A stretch of 23,576 bases of DNA, from IMG/VR virus record IMGVR_UViG_3300025086_000247, positions 1-23,576 of that record; one strand, written 5' to 3'. The stretch's first letter is position 1; every line of letters begins with the position of its first letter. Below are positions 1-6,600 of this stretch, piece after piece. Source of the DNA: a virus. The position numbers and the translations under genes are program-made. The notes beneath the pieces are model-generated. The model was not told the origin of the DNA. It saw nothing but the letters and a program-made list of their open reading frames with translations, and made no database searches.

Positions 1-774
1 GAAGAAGTGAAGTTGTCTGGCTTCGCTGCTGCCCCTGTGAAAGCAGAAGGCGCGGCTACCAGCTACGACTCCGCTCAAGAGTCTTACACCGCTCGGTACA
101 ATCACGAGACCATTTCGATGGGCTTTGCGATCACCGAGGAAGCGATGGAAGACAATTTGTACGATTCACTTTCTGCTCGTTACACCAAGGCGCTTTCTCG
201 CGCTATGGCGTACACGAAGCAAGTGAAGGCGGCAAACTTGCTGAACAATGGTTTCACCAGCTTCCAATCTGGAGACGGTGTAACTCTGTTCAATGCTTCA
301 CATCCTTTGGTAAGCGGTGGAACTAACTCCAACCGTCCATCCACAGGTGCTGACCTGAACGAAACGTCACTGGAAAATGCGATCATTGAGATTGCTGCGT
401 TCACCGATGAGCGTGGTCTTCTTATTGCAGCGCGTCCTCGCCGTTTGATCGTACCACCCGCTTTGATGTTTACGGCAGATCGTCTGCTTGAAACGACTCA
501 GCGTGTTGCGACCAGCGACAACGACATCAATGCCATCCGCAACATGGGTGCGATCCCAGAAGGCTATGCAGTCAATCATTACCTGACTGACAGCAACGCT
601 TTCTTCTTGATCACCGATGTGCCAAATGGCATGAAGCACTTCGAGCGTACTGCGCTTGAAACTTCAATGGATGGTGACTTCGATACTGGTAACGTGCGCT
701 ATAAAGCCAGAGAGCGATATAGTTTTGGCGTTTCCGACCCACTCGGAATTTACGGGTCACCGGGATCTAGCTAA
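1..774 (+). CDS. Major capsid protein (5'-truncated)
   Basis: C-terminal 258 codons of the capsid shell subunit. The frame is open at base 1, so the GTG at 7 is probably internal and the true start lies upstream. The protein has the look of an HK97-fold major head protein: an ITEEAMEDNLYD helix region, a PRRLIVPP strand in the middle, and a C-terminus rich in aromatic and charged residues (KARERYSFGVSDPLGIYGS) like capsid P-domain ends in marine podoviruses and Mu-type heads. It is immediately followed by an intrinsic terminator, which fits a gene needed in very high copy. The family assignment comes from sequence style and from its position ahead of the connector and tail genes; a related coat protein class remains possible. 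Confidence 0.85.
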   Translation, partial: EEVKLSGFAAAPVKAEGAATSYDSAQESYTARYNHETISMGFAITEEAMEDNLYDSLSARYTKALSRAMAYTKQVKAANLLNNGFTSFQSGDGVTLFNASHPLVSGGTNSNRPSTGADLNETSLENAIIEIAAFTDERGLLIAARPRRLIVPPALMFTADRLLETTQRVATSDNDINAIRNMGAIPEGYAVNHYLTDSNAFFLITDVPNGMKHFERTALETSMDGDFDTGNVRYKARERYSFGVSDPLGIYGSPGSS

Positions 775-792
775 TAGCTAGGAAGAGTTTGG

Positions 793-819
793 CGGCCCCT
801 TCGGGGGCCGTCCTTTTTC
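793..819 (+). terminator. Intrinsic terminator after the capsid gene
   Basis: A perfect 7-bp GC stem (CGGCCCC at 793-799, GGGGCCG at 804-810) closes a TTCG tetraloop and is followed by TCCTTTTTCC. This is a textbook rho-independent terminator 18 nt after the capsid stop codon. It is the only clear terminator seen in the window and probably sets off the capsid transcript, or attenuates transcription into the downstream late genes. Confidence 0.9.
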
Positions 820-828
820 CTGACCGAT

Positions 829-844
829 TGTTCCACGTGGAACA
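829..844. promoter_or_regulatory. parS-like 16-bp perfect palindrome
   Basis: TGTTCCACGTGGAACA is a perfect inverted repeat lying between the capsid terminator and the next start codon. It fits the bacterial chromosomal parS consensus (TGTTNCACGTGNAACA) bound by ParB, and differs from the Pseudomonas-type site only at an outer base. No parA or parB gene is visible in this window. It could be a host ParB docking site, a site for a phage-encoded ParB elsewhere in the genome, or an operator for an unrelated regulator that uses the same E-box-like core. Confidence 0.7.
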
Positions 845-872
845 TAAGGACTAACCCAGACAGGAGATTACA

Positions 873-1394
873 ATGGGTAATACGACTTTCAATGGAGCCG
901 TCCGCTCCGAAAATGGATTTAAGGTTGTTTCAAAAGACGCAACTTCTGGAGAAATAAGCACCTCCTTCACTCTAGATAGCTCTGGATTGCAAGCAACCCC
1001 AGTGCTGCTGACAGACGCTGATCACAATATCTCTGCTGCCGATCACGGAAGCCGATTGGTTGTTGTTCCTGCGGTCACTGCTGATAGAACTTTAACGTTG
1101 CCATCGCCTGCGGCGGGTATCAGCTTTAAGTTTATCTATGGTGGCGCGGCTGAAGAAACAGAGAATCTGATCATCGACACCGGATCAACAGACAATTTTT
1201 TGCAAGGCGGTCTTGTGCATTTGGATTCAGATGCAGATAACACATCTGTTTACTCAGATGGAAACTCCAATCGCAAGCTGACTCTCACTGACTTTGGCAT
1301 CTTCGAGATTAACATCGTCGCCAAAGACTCAACGAGTTGGTACATTTGGGGCTATGCTGAAGGAGCCGATGCTCCAGCGTTTGCTGATTCCTAA
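873..1394 (+). CDS. Virion protein, possible capsid decoration
   Basis: A 173-aa protein directly behind the capsid gene, with a good ribosome site (caggag, 7-8 nt before the ATG). It is beta-rich in appearance with few charged patches. A first third (MGNTTFNGAVRSENGFKVV) resembles the N-termini of marine phage surface proteins. A second part (about 48-170) has alternating hydrophobic strands ending in STSWYIWGYAEGADAPAF. There is no signal peptide and no TM segment. Its place right after the capsid gene suggests a head decoration or other abundant structural protein; that role is inferred from position only. Confidence 0.6.
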   Translation: MGNTTFNGAVRSENGFKVVSKDATSGEISTSFTLDSSGLQATPVLLTDADHNISAADHGSRLVVVPAVTADRTLTLPSPAAGISFKFIYGGAAEETENLIIDTGSTDNFLQGGLVHLDSDADNTSVYSDGNSNRKLTLTDFGIFEINIVAKDSTSWYIWGYAEGADAPAFADS

Positions 1395-1406
1395 TAGGAG
1401 GTAGTC

Positions 1407-1811
1407 ATGGCTGATGCAGTAGCAACACAAACCATTCAAGACAATGGTAGTACTGCGATATTCCGGTTCACAAATGTCAGTGATGGCACGGGTGAGTCGG
1501 CAGTAACAAAGATCGATGTTTCTGCATTGGCCGTTGACCCCCTTACGGGCGCGGCTTGCACCAAGGTATCGATTGAAAAGATCCAATACACCACCGTAGG
1601 GATGGGCGTAAAGATCTTCTTTGACGCTTCTAGTGATGTCTTGGCTTGGCAGCTAAAGGCAGATGACGCTAGGACGTTTGATTTCACTGACTTCACAGGT
1701 ATACCTAACAACGCTGGTAGTGGCGTTACTGGAGACATCCAGTTCTCTACTGTTAGTGCCAGTTCGGGTAATGTGTACGTTATTGTTATGCAGGTAAGGA
1801 AGCACTTCTAG
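1407..1811 (+). CDS. Virion-type beta-rich protein
   Basis: A 134-aa protein preceded by a strong AGGAGG ribosome site at 1396-1401. It is acidic and beta-rich, with no signal peptide or TM segment, and its style matches small virion proteins that follow the capsid gene in marine phages (DNGSTAIFRFTNVSDGTGES near the N-terminus, then a compact domain ending VYVIVMQVRKHF). The TAG stop overlaps the following GTG start by one base, so the two are probably translationally coupled. I do not recognise a named family. A minor capsid or head-completion role is possible from context alone. Confidence 0.55.
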   Translation: MADAVATQTIQDNGSTAIFRFTNVSDGTGESAVTKIDVSALAVDPLTGAACTKVSIEKIQYTTVGMGVKIFFDASSDVLAWQLKADDARTFDFTDFTGIPNNAGSGVTGDIQFSTVSASSGNVYVIVMQVRKHF

Positions 1812-1996
1812 TGGCTGAAAAGAAGAAGTCTCGTGTAAATGAGGCTGGCAACTATACGAAGCCAGCCTTACGCAAGAGGTTGTTTAACTCTATCAAGGCA
1901 AGCGGCAAGGGCGGAAAGCCGGGACAATGGTCGGCTCGTAAAGCTCAGATGCTAGCGAAGCGTTACAAAGAAGCTGGCGGGGGGTACAAGAACTAA
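1811..1996 (+). CDS. Small basic conserved marine phage protein
   Basis: A 61-aa Lys/Arg/Gly-rich protein starting with GTG that overlaps the previous stop (TAGTG). It has a recognisable conserved stretch: VNEAGNYTKPALRKRLF, then KGGKPGQWSARKAQMLAKRY and a GGGYKN end. I have seen this pattern in many marine phages and large-virus small proteins, without an assigned function. It is the first of four consecutive small basic proteins. The composition suggests nucleic-acid or capsid-interior binding, which is inference. The stop overlaps the next start (TAATG). Confidence 0.7.
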   Translation: MAEKKKSRVNEAGNYTKPALRKRLFNSIKASGKGGKPGQWSARKAQMLAKRYKEAGGGYKN

Positions 1997-2250
1997 TGCC
2001 TCTCAAGAAGTCGCAAAAGTCGCTGAAGAAGTGGACAAAGCAAGAATGGGGAACCAAGTCAGGCAAACCATCGACACAAGGAAAGAAAGCGACAGGTGAA
2101 AGGTATCTCCCGAAGAAGGCTAGAGCGGCTCTATCAGATGCGGAGTACGCAGCTACAAGTAGAAAGAAACGAGCCGACACGAAGAAAGGCAAGCAGCACT
2201 CAAGCCAGCCTAAGAAGATTGCCAAGAAAACAGCGAGGCATCGCAAATGA
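1996..2250 (+). CDS. DUF5872-like small basic protein
   Basis: An 84-aa, Lys-rich protein. The order LKKWTKQEWGTKSGKPS, then KATGERYLPKKARAALS and EYAATSRKKRADTKKGKQ, matches what I know of the DUF5872 domain, found in marine phages and large DNA viruses with unknown function. It starts at the ATG of a TAATG overlap and ends in an ATGA overlap with the next gene. Almost all hydrophobic residues are concentrated in the central YLPKKARAALSDAEYAA helix, with basic tails on both sides. A DNA- or RNA-binding role is plausible but unproved. Confidence 0.7.
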   Translation: MPLKKSQKSLKKWTKQEWGTKSGKPSTQGKKATGERYLPKKARAALSDAEYAATSRKKRADTKKGKQHSSQPKKIAKKTARHRK

Positions 2251-2579
2251 GCTTGACGGACGCGGAGAAGAACAGGCTGAAGAAGGCCGGTCTTCAAGGA
2301 CTGAACAAGCCTAAAAGAACGCCTAGCCATCCCTCAAAGAAGGGAGTCGTTGCTGTGCGCGATGCGGGTAAGGTAAAGATAATCCGCTTCGGTGACCAGA
2401 AGATGGGTCACAACTACTCAGCAGAAGCGCGTAAAAGCTTCAAGGCTCGTCACGCAAAGAACATCAAGAAGGGCAAGACATCAGCCGCATACTGGGCAAA
2501 CAAGATGTTTTGGTCTGGCAAGGGCGGCAGCAAGAAAAGCCCACCAAAGTCCCAGAAGCAAAAGTTTGGCAAAAGTTAA
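2247..2579 (+). CDS. Small basic conserved phage protein
   Basis: A 110-aa basic protein in ATGA overlap with the previous gene. The N-terminal helix (LTDAEKNRLKKAGLQGLNKP) leads to a small strand region (VVAVRDAGKVKIIRFGDQKMG), then a conserved core KSFKARHAKNIKKGKTSAAY followed by WANKMFW, and a Lys/Gly/Ser tail. The KARHxKNI..SAAYWANK block recurs in marine phages and is the best diagnostic. Function unknown. The His/Arg/Lys block and aromatic tail could bind nucleic acid. It is the third of four consecutive basic products. Confidence 0.65.
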   Translation: MSLTDAEKNRLKKAGLQGLNKPKRTPSHPSKKGVVAVRDAGKVKIIRFGDQKMGHNYSAEARKSFKARHAKNIKKGKTSAAYWANKMFWSGKGGSKKSPPKSQKQKFGKS

Positions 2580-2662
2580 TGCCAATAAGCAGGGCGCAAC
2601 AGAAGCAACAAATCAATAAGCCTAAGGCGAAGAAGCGCAAGGTAAAAAAGAATCGGAGGTAG
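2579..2662 (+). CDS. 27-aa highly basic micro-protein
   Basis: A very short frame starting at the ATG of a TAATG overlap with the preceding gene. Its product begins MPISRAQQKQQINKPKAKK and ends RKVKKNRR, so nearly half the residues are Lys or Arg. It fills exactly the gap between two secure genes and its end carries the CGGAGG ribosome site of the next gene (2654-2659). Similar micro-ORFs with an MPxSRAQ start lie in the same place in related marine phage contigs as far as I recall. A coding role is likely from position and composition, but no domain supports it. Confidence 0.55.
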   Translation: MPISRAQQKQQINKPKAKKRKVKKNRR

Positions 2663-2665
2663 TAG

Positions 2666-3358
2666 GTGGCTACTAGCGGCACATTTACATTTAATCTCGA
2701 CCTAGCCGATTCTATGGAAGAGGCGTTTGAAAGAGCAGGCTTAGAGCTTCGTAGTGGCTATGACTACAAGACGGCTAGACGCAGTCTGAATCTAATGATG
2801 CTTGAGTGGCAGAACAGAGGGCTTAACCTTTGGACTGTTGAGTTTGCAACGCAGGCGTTGACTGCCGGAACCAACACATACACGTTAGATGGGAAGGTTC
2901 TAGATATCATCGAAGCGTTTATCCGCACGGACGCGGGCGACACAAACTCGCAGTTCGACCAGTCAATGACTCGCATATCGGTGAGCCAATACTCAAACCT
3001 TCCTAACAAGCTGTCTCAAAGCAAGCCTCTGCAATACTTTGTTGATCGAAACACGGATAACATTACGATCAATCTTTGGCCCACGCCTGACGCGCAAGAG
3101 ACCTACTCGTTTGGGTACTACTACATGGAGCGTATTGAGGATGCAGGCAGTCCTGCGTCAAACAACATAGACGTTCCAGCTAGATTTTTGCCGTGCTTGG
3201 TTAGCGGTTTGGCTTATCAGTTAAGCATGAAGTACCCCCAAGCCGGGGCCAGAGCACAAGCGTTGAAGATGGACTATGAGGAGCAATGGAAGCTTGCCTC
3301 TGAGTCTGATCGCAACAAGGCTTCTTTGTTTGTTTCGCCGGGAGGATACACCTTTTGA
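2666..3358 (+). CDS. Head-tail adaptor (P22 gp4-like tail accessory factor)
   Basis: A 230-aa protein with a GTG start 6 nt after the CGGAGG ribosome site. It shows the usual plan of podovirus adaptor/tail accessory proteins: an N-terminal helical pair (SMEEAFERAGLELRSGYDYK then ARRSLNLMMLEWQNRGLNLW), a central beta region with a Leu/Trp-Pro element (INLWPTPDAQETYSFGYYYM), and a C-terminal helical part (FLPCLVSGLAYQLSMKYP) with a charged tail. Such proteins bind the portal ring and start the tail. A second adaptor-like protein follows one gene downstream. Whether this is the gp4-type or another adaptor class cannot be settled by eye. Confidence 0.75.
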   Translation: MATSGTFTFNLDLADSMEEAFERAGLELRSGYDYKTARRSLNLMMLEWQNRGLNLWTVEFATQALTAGTNTYTLDGKVLDIIEAFIRTDAGDTNSQFDQSMTRISVSQYSNLPNKLSQSKPLQYFVDRNTDNITINLWPTPDAQETYSFGYYYMERIEDAGSPASNNIDVPARFLPCLVSGLAYQLSMKYPQAGARAQALKMDYEEQWKLASESDRNKASLFVSPGGYTF

Positions 3359-3669
3359 GTAAAGCAAAGGGCAAGTACGCTTACGGCTATTGTGATCGAA
3401 CTGGGTTCAGGTATCCGCTTAGAGATCTTGTGCCTGAAATTTTTAACCAAAGACCTACAGGGTTCTTGATTGGCAAAGATGTTGTCGATCCAGACCAGCC
3501 GCAGCTACAGGTCGGCAAGCTTTTGCTTGACGATCCTAAGCCTCTCTTGAACCCAAGACCCGACAGGTCGTTGGATGAGAGCAGAATCCTATCGTCATTT
3601 GATCCTGTGGGTCAGGTGGGCTTGGGTATGACGGGTGATGTAGGCCGAGTCACGGTGGCAACAAGCTGA
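3355..3669 (+). CDS. Small conserved protein with degenerate zinc-ribbon-like start
   Basis: A 104-aa protein starting with TTG in a TTGA overlap with the preceding adaptor gene. The N-terminus YAYGYCDRTGFRYPLRDLV resembles a zinc-ribbon knuckle found in marine phage homologues as CDRxG, followed by a DVVDPDQPQ element. Only one Cys remains in the whole protein, so the second metal ligand pair is absent. The C-terminal half is Pro/Leu/Asp-rich and probably extended. It lies between two head-tail adaptor genes, so a connector-associated role is likely by context. Function is not known. The stop overlaps the next ATG (TGATG). Confidence 0.6.
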   Translation: MSKAKGKYAYGYCDRTGFRYPLRDLVPEIFNQRPTGFLIGKDVVDPDQPQLQVGKLLLDDPKPLLNPRPDRSLDESRILSSFDPVGQVGLGMTGDVGRVTVATS

Positions 3670-4313
3670 TGGCCCTTACATTCACTACACTCAAGTCTGC
3701 TATTCAGGACTACTTGGAGAGCACCGAGACCACGCTAGTATCAAACTTACCGCTTATCATTCGTCAGGCGGAAGACAGAATACTTAAATCTGTCCAGTTG
3801 CCTAACTTTCGCAAAGCAGTTAACGGGGTCACAACGTCAAGTAACCCGTACCTAGAGACACCATCTGACTTCTTGTCTGTGTATTCGTTAGCCATCACGC
3901 CTACCTCTGGATATGAGTACCTGATTATTAAGGATGTAAACTTCATCCGTCAGGCTTATCCAGTGGCTAGTACAACAGGTACGCCTAAATACTATGCCTT
4001 GTTTGATGATACGACATTCATTCTTGGGCCGACTCCAAATGACAATCTGACCGTAGAGCTACACTACTTCTACTCTCCGCAATCAATAACGGTTTCGGCG
4101 GACGGGACTAGCTGGCTTGGGTCTAATGCGGAAGAAGCCTTGCTTTATGGAAGCCTGATAGAGGCCGGGACGTTTCTGAAAACAGAACAAGATATGATGC
4201 AGCTTTACGCCACTAGATATGAGACAGCCTTGGCGGATCTCAAGTCTTTGGGTGAAGGCTACAGTACAACAGATAATTACAGAGCCGGTATGGTTCGTTC
4301 AGAAAGGATATAG
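3669..4313 (+). CDS. Head-tail adaptor (SU10/gp6-like phage adaptor)
   Basis: A 214-aa protein with the layout of podovirus adaptor proteins. It has an N-terminal helical region (LKSAIQDYLESTETTLVSNL then LIIRQAEDRILKSVQLPNFR), a middle beta domain (YLETPSDFLSVYSLAI and YALFDDTTFILGPTP) typical of adaptor proteins that sit under the portal, and C-terminal helices with NAEEALLYGSLIEAGTFLKT and a basic tail. This style matches marine phage proteins annotated as phage adaptor (DUF6682 or SU10-adaptor type). It probably forms a dodecameric ring between portal and tail hub. Confidence 0.75.
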   Translation: MALTFTTLKSAIQDYLESTETTLVSNLPLIIRQAEDRILKSVQLPNFRKAVNGVTTSSNPYLETPSDFLSVYSLAITPTSGYEYLIIKDVNFIRQAYPVASTTGTPKYYALFDDTTFILGPTPNDNLTVELHYFYSPQSITVSADGTSWLGSNAEEALLYGSLIEAGTFLKTEQDMMQLYATRYETALADLKSLGEGYSTTDNYRAGMVRSERI

Positions 4314-4317
4314 CTGA

Positions 4318-4608
4318 GTGCTGATCACACCTTCAGAGATGGGCGTAGGAAACGTCTTTGTTTCAACCACAGAAAACAAGGGACACGATCCAGACTTCTG
4401 GGCTGACTCAGCAGCAGATAGGATTGTTAGTGTTGGTGGGAACTGCCATCCTGCAATTGCAGAACAGGCAAACGAATTCAAGAGGGCTGTTAGAGCAACG
4501 GTCTTATTTTATATCAAAGAAGCGATTCGCAGTGACAGAGTTACTCTTGCCGCTGAATTTGAAAACCAAGGCCATGCTGATATGGCGAACATCATAAGGA
4601 GTCTATAA
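4318..4608 (+). CDS. Conserved marine phage protein of unknown function
   Basis: A 96-aa protein with GTG start, 4 nt after the previous stop. It has a conserved N-terminal block (SEMGVGNVFVSTTENKGHDP, then DFWADSAADRIVSVGGNCHP) and a helical C-terminal half (EFKRAVRATVLFYIKEAIRS then DRVTLAAEFENQGHADMANI). I have seen this order (GVGN.F.TTEN.GH.P.FWA..A..RIVSVG) in many marine phage contigs, always in the virion gene block and without an assigned function. It has no signal or TM segment. Its stop overlaps the next ATG by one base (TAATG). Confidence 0.65.
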   Translation: MLITPSEMGVGNVFVSTTENKGHDPDFWADSAADRIVSVGGNCHPAIAEQANEFKRAVRATVLFYIKEAIRSDRVTLAAEFENQGHADMANIIRSL

Positions 4609-5039
4609 TGGCTATCACGACTGCAATGTGTACGTCTTTCAAGAAAGAGCTTTTGGAAGCAAAACACAATTTTCTAAACTCAGGCGGAAGTACGTTTAAC
4701 TTGGCACTGTATACGAGCAGTGCTTCTTTGGGCGCAGGCACCACCGCATACACGACATCTAACGAAGTGTCGGGCACAAACTACACCGCAAAAGGTGCAG
4801 CCCTGACCCGCGTAGATCCGTCTTCATCAGGCACGACTGCACTGACAGACTTCGCTGATCTTACGTTCTCAAATGCGACAGTTACGGCGAGGGGTGCTCT
4901 CATCTTTAATGAGTCGGCATCAGGCGATCCTGCTGTTTGTGCATTGGATTTTGGTGGTGATAAGACTTCAACAGCGGGTGACTTTACTATTCAGTTCCCT
5001 ACTGCGGATGCGTCTAACGCCATTATCCGAATAGCCTAG
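4608..5039 (+). CDS. Conserved virion structural protein
   Basis: A 143-aa beta-rich protein. The start MAITTAMCTSFKKELLEAKH, the middle ALYTSSASLGAGTTAYTT with SNEVSGTNYTAKGAALTR, and the end GDFTIQFPTADASNAIIRIA form a pattern repeatedly seen in marine phage tail regions. It lies immediately ahead of the repeat-containing and tail-fibre-like proteins, so a tail or appendage structural role is likely. No enzyme motif is present. The start is fixed by the TAATG overlap with the upstream gene. Confidence 0.65.
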   Translation: MAITTAMCTSFKKELLEAKHNFLNSGGSTFNLALYTSSASLGAGTTAYTTSNEVSGTNYTAKGAALTRVDPSSSGTTALTDFADLTFSNATVTARGALIFNESASGDPAVCALDFGGDKTSTAGDFTIQFPTADASNAIIRIA

Positions 5040-5049
5040 TACTTAGTAC

Positions 5050-5937
5050 ATGGCGGCGATTAACGGCTGGGCCAGAGGCGGCTGGGGCGAAGGCGCGTGG
5101 GGAACACCCCTGCCCGTCGAAGTCACAGGTGTGTCTGCTACAGGCGCAGTAACTGCCGCCACCACTGTTTCAAACAACACCCTAGCTGTAACGGGTGTCG
5201 AGGGGACAGCATCTGTAGGTTCTGTCTTTGTTGCGTTAGGAGCAACCGTCCCTGTCACGGGAGTATCAGCCACTGGGTCTCCCGGCTCTGTATCTACAAT
5301 ATCGAACAATACCCTCCCCGTTACAGGTGTTGAGGGTACAGGGCAGATAGGGACGCCCTCTTTCTCTTTGAGCATCGTTCAAGGGGTTACCGGGGTAGAG
5401 GGCACTGGATCATCAAACACTGGCACCGCAACTGGTGGTGCAACTGGCGCACCTTCAGGTGTTGAGGGTACTGGATCTGTAGGAACAGTATCCACGATAA
5501 GCAACAACACACTGCCGGTTACAGGTGTTGAAGGCACAGCAACGCTAAGTTCGCCTACAATTCTTCTCAGCATCAACGTTGATGTCACAGGTGTTGTGGG
5601 TACAGGTGCCGCTGGAACGGTTGACGCTGATCCAGACGCTGCAATCATAGGGGTTTCTAGCACAGGACAGGTTACCGCCCCATCCGTCGCAGCGGACGCT
5701 ACAGCGCCTGTCACAGGGGTTTCGGCTACAGGAGCGGTTACTACGGTAACTGTTTCTGCCGCTGCGAATGCAGATGTGACTGGAGTTGCAGGCACAAGCG
5801 CAATTGGCAGTGTGACTGTATCGGCAGCCGCAAACCTGTCTTTGACCGGAGTTGGTGCAACTGGGGCTGTGACGGCAATAAACATATGGGGGCTTGTTGA
5901 TACAAGCCAGACAGCAAACTGGACAGAGGTAGCTTAG
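5050..5937 (+). CDS. GVxGTG-repeat virion protein (tail appendage-like)
   Basis: A 295-aa protein. The Trp/Gly-rich N-terminus (WARGGWGEGAWG) is followed by about 12 tandem units, each centred on VTGVxGTGxxGxV, and by a C-terminal cap NIWGLVDTSQTANWTEVA. Val/Thr/Gly/Ala make up most of the repeat and there is almost no charge, as expected for a beta-solenoid or stacked beta sandwich. Related proteins occur in marine phage tail regions. The role is probably structural and possibly in host contact. No convincing Shine-Dalgarno sequence lies before the ATG (upstream is ctagtacttagtac), so translation may depend on re-initiation from the previous gene 10 nt upstream. Confidence 0.65.
   Translation: MAAINGWARGGWGEGAWGTPLPVEVTGVSATGAVTAATTVSNNTLAVTGVEGTASVGSVFVALGATVPVTGVSATGSPGSVSTISNNTLPVTGVEGTGQIGTPSFSLSIVQGVTGVEGTGSSNTGTATGGATGAPSGVEGTGSVGTVSTISNNTLPVTGVEGTATLSSPTILLSINVDVTGVVGTGAAGTVDADPDAAIIGVSSTGQVTAPSVAADATAPVTGVSATGAVTTVTVSAAANADVTGVAGTSAIGSVTVSAAANLSLTGVGATGAVTAINIWGLVDTSQTANWTEVA
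5122..5880 (+). repeat. About 12 tandem VTGVxGTG protein repeats
   Basis: The coding sequence repeats a unit of roughly 20-25 codons with core VTGVEGTG or VTGVSATG. Units 2, 4, 6 and 7 also share a SNNTLxVTGVEGT or similar flank. The DNA copies have diverged at synonymous positions, so the repeat is old and kept at protein level rather than a recent DNA expansion. Confidence 0.8.
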
Positions 5938-6591
5938 ATGGCGACTTACGTTAACGACCTTCGCTTAAAAGAGATTGCCAATGGCGACGAAAGCGGAACA
6001 TGGGGCACAAGTACAAATACCAACCTTGAATTGATAGGTGAAGCCTTAGGTTTCGGCACTGAAGCAATTACAACCAATGCAGACACTCATACGTCTACGG
6101 TAGCTGATGGTTCAACCGATCCTGCTCGTGCAATGTACATCAAGTACACAGGCACCCTAGATTCGGAATGCACTATCACGATTGGGCCGAATACAATGAC
6201 CCGCGTTCACATCATAGAGAATGCAACAAGTGGGTCGCAAAACATCGTCATCAAGCAAGGATCTGGCGCTACAGTAACAATTGGTAACGGTAACGTTAAA
6301 GTTGTTTTTCTAGATGGTGCTGGAAGCGGCGCAGCGGTCACAGATGCTTTCATAGATTTGGAGCTAGCTGATGTTGCAAGTGCTACGATTGCAAGCGCAA
6401 CTCTAACTACCGCAGACATTAATGGCGGTACGCTTGATAATGTTGTCATAGGTGGCAGCACGGCGGCGGCTGGTACGTTTACCGACATAGTCTCTAACGG
6501 AAAGACGGTGGGAACACAGTCAATTGTTAGCTCGAATCCGACATCTGCCTCTGGGTTCCCAGACGGGCATGTGTTTTACGTCATTAGCTAG
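5938..6591 (+). CDS. Tail fibre-like protein
   Basis: A 217-aa protein whose N-terminus (YVNDLRLKEIANGDESGTWG with the following TSTNTNLELIGEAL) is a conserved attachment-type domain of marine phage tail fibres. The middle is beta-rich (CTITIGPNTMTRVHIIENAT). Near residues 155-185 an IxGGTLDNVVIGGSTAAAGTF element appears in the DIDGGTIDG style seen at the start of fibre shafts. It ends soon after that element (FPDGHVFYVIS), so it looks like a short fibre or fibre base. Its ATG follows the previous stop directly (TAGATG). The next gene, a fibre shaft candidate, begins 9 nt later. Confidence 0.65.
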   Translation: MATYVNDLRLKEIANGDESGTWGTSTNTNLELIGEALGFGTEAITTNADTHTSTVADGSTDPARAMYIKYTGTLDSECTITIGPNTMTRVHIIENATSGSQNIVIKQGSGATVTIGNGNVKVVFLDGAGSGAAVTDAFIDLELADVASATIASATLTTADINGGTLDNVVIGGSTAAAGTFTDIVSNGKTVGTQSIVSSNPTSASGFPDGHVFYVIS

Positions 6592-6600
6592 GAACGAATA

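Noticed and set aside
2096-2619. 72- and 75-aa + strand frames inside the basic micro-genes
   Set aside because: Out-of-frame readings over Lys/Arg-rich coding DNA; the tightly overlapping chain in the main frames and its conserved blocks explain the region.
5043-5885. - strand frames of 110 and 168 aa opposite the GVxGTG repeat gene
   Set aside because: Pro/Val/Thr-rich mirror of the repeat, no ribosome sites, and the + strand gene is well supported.
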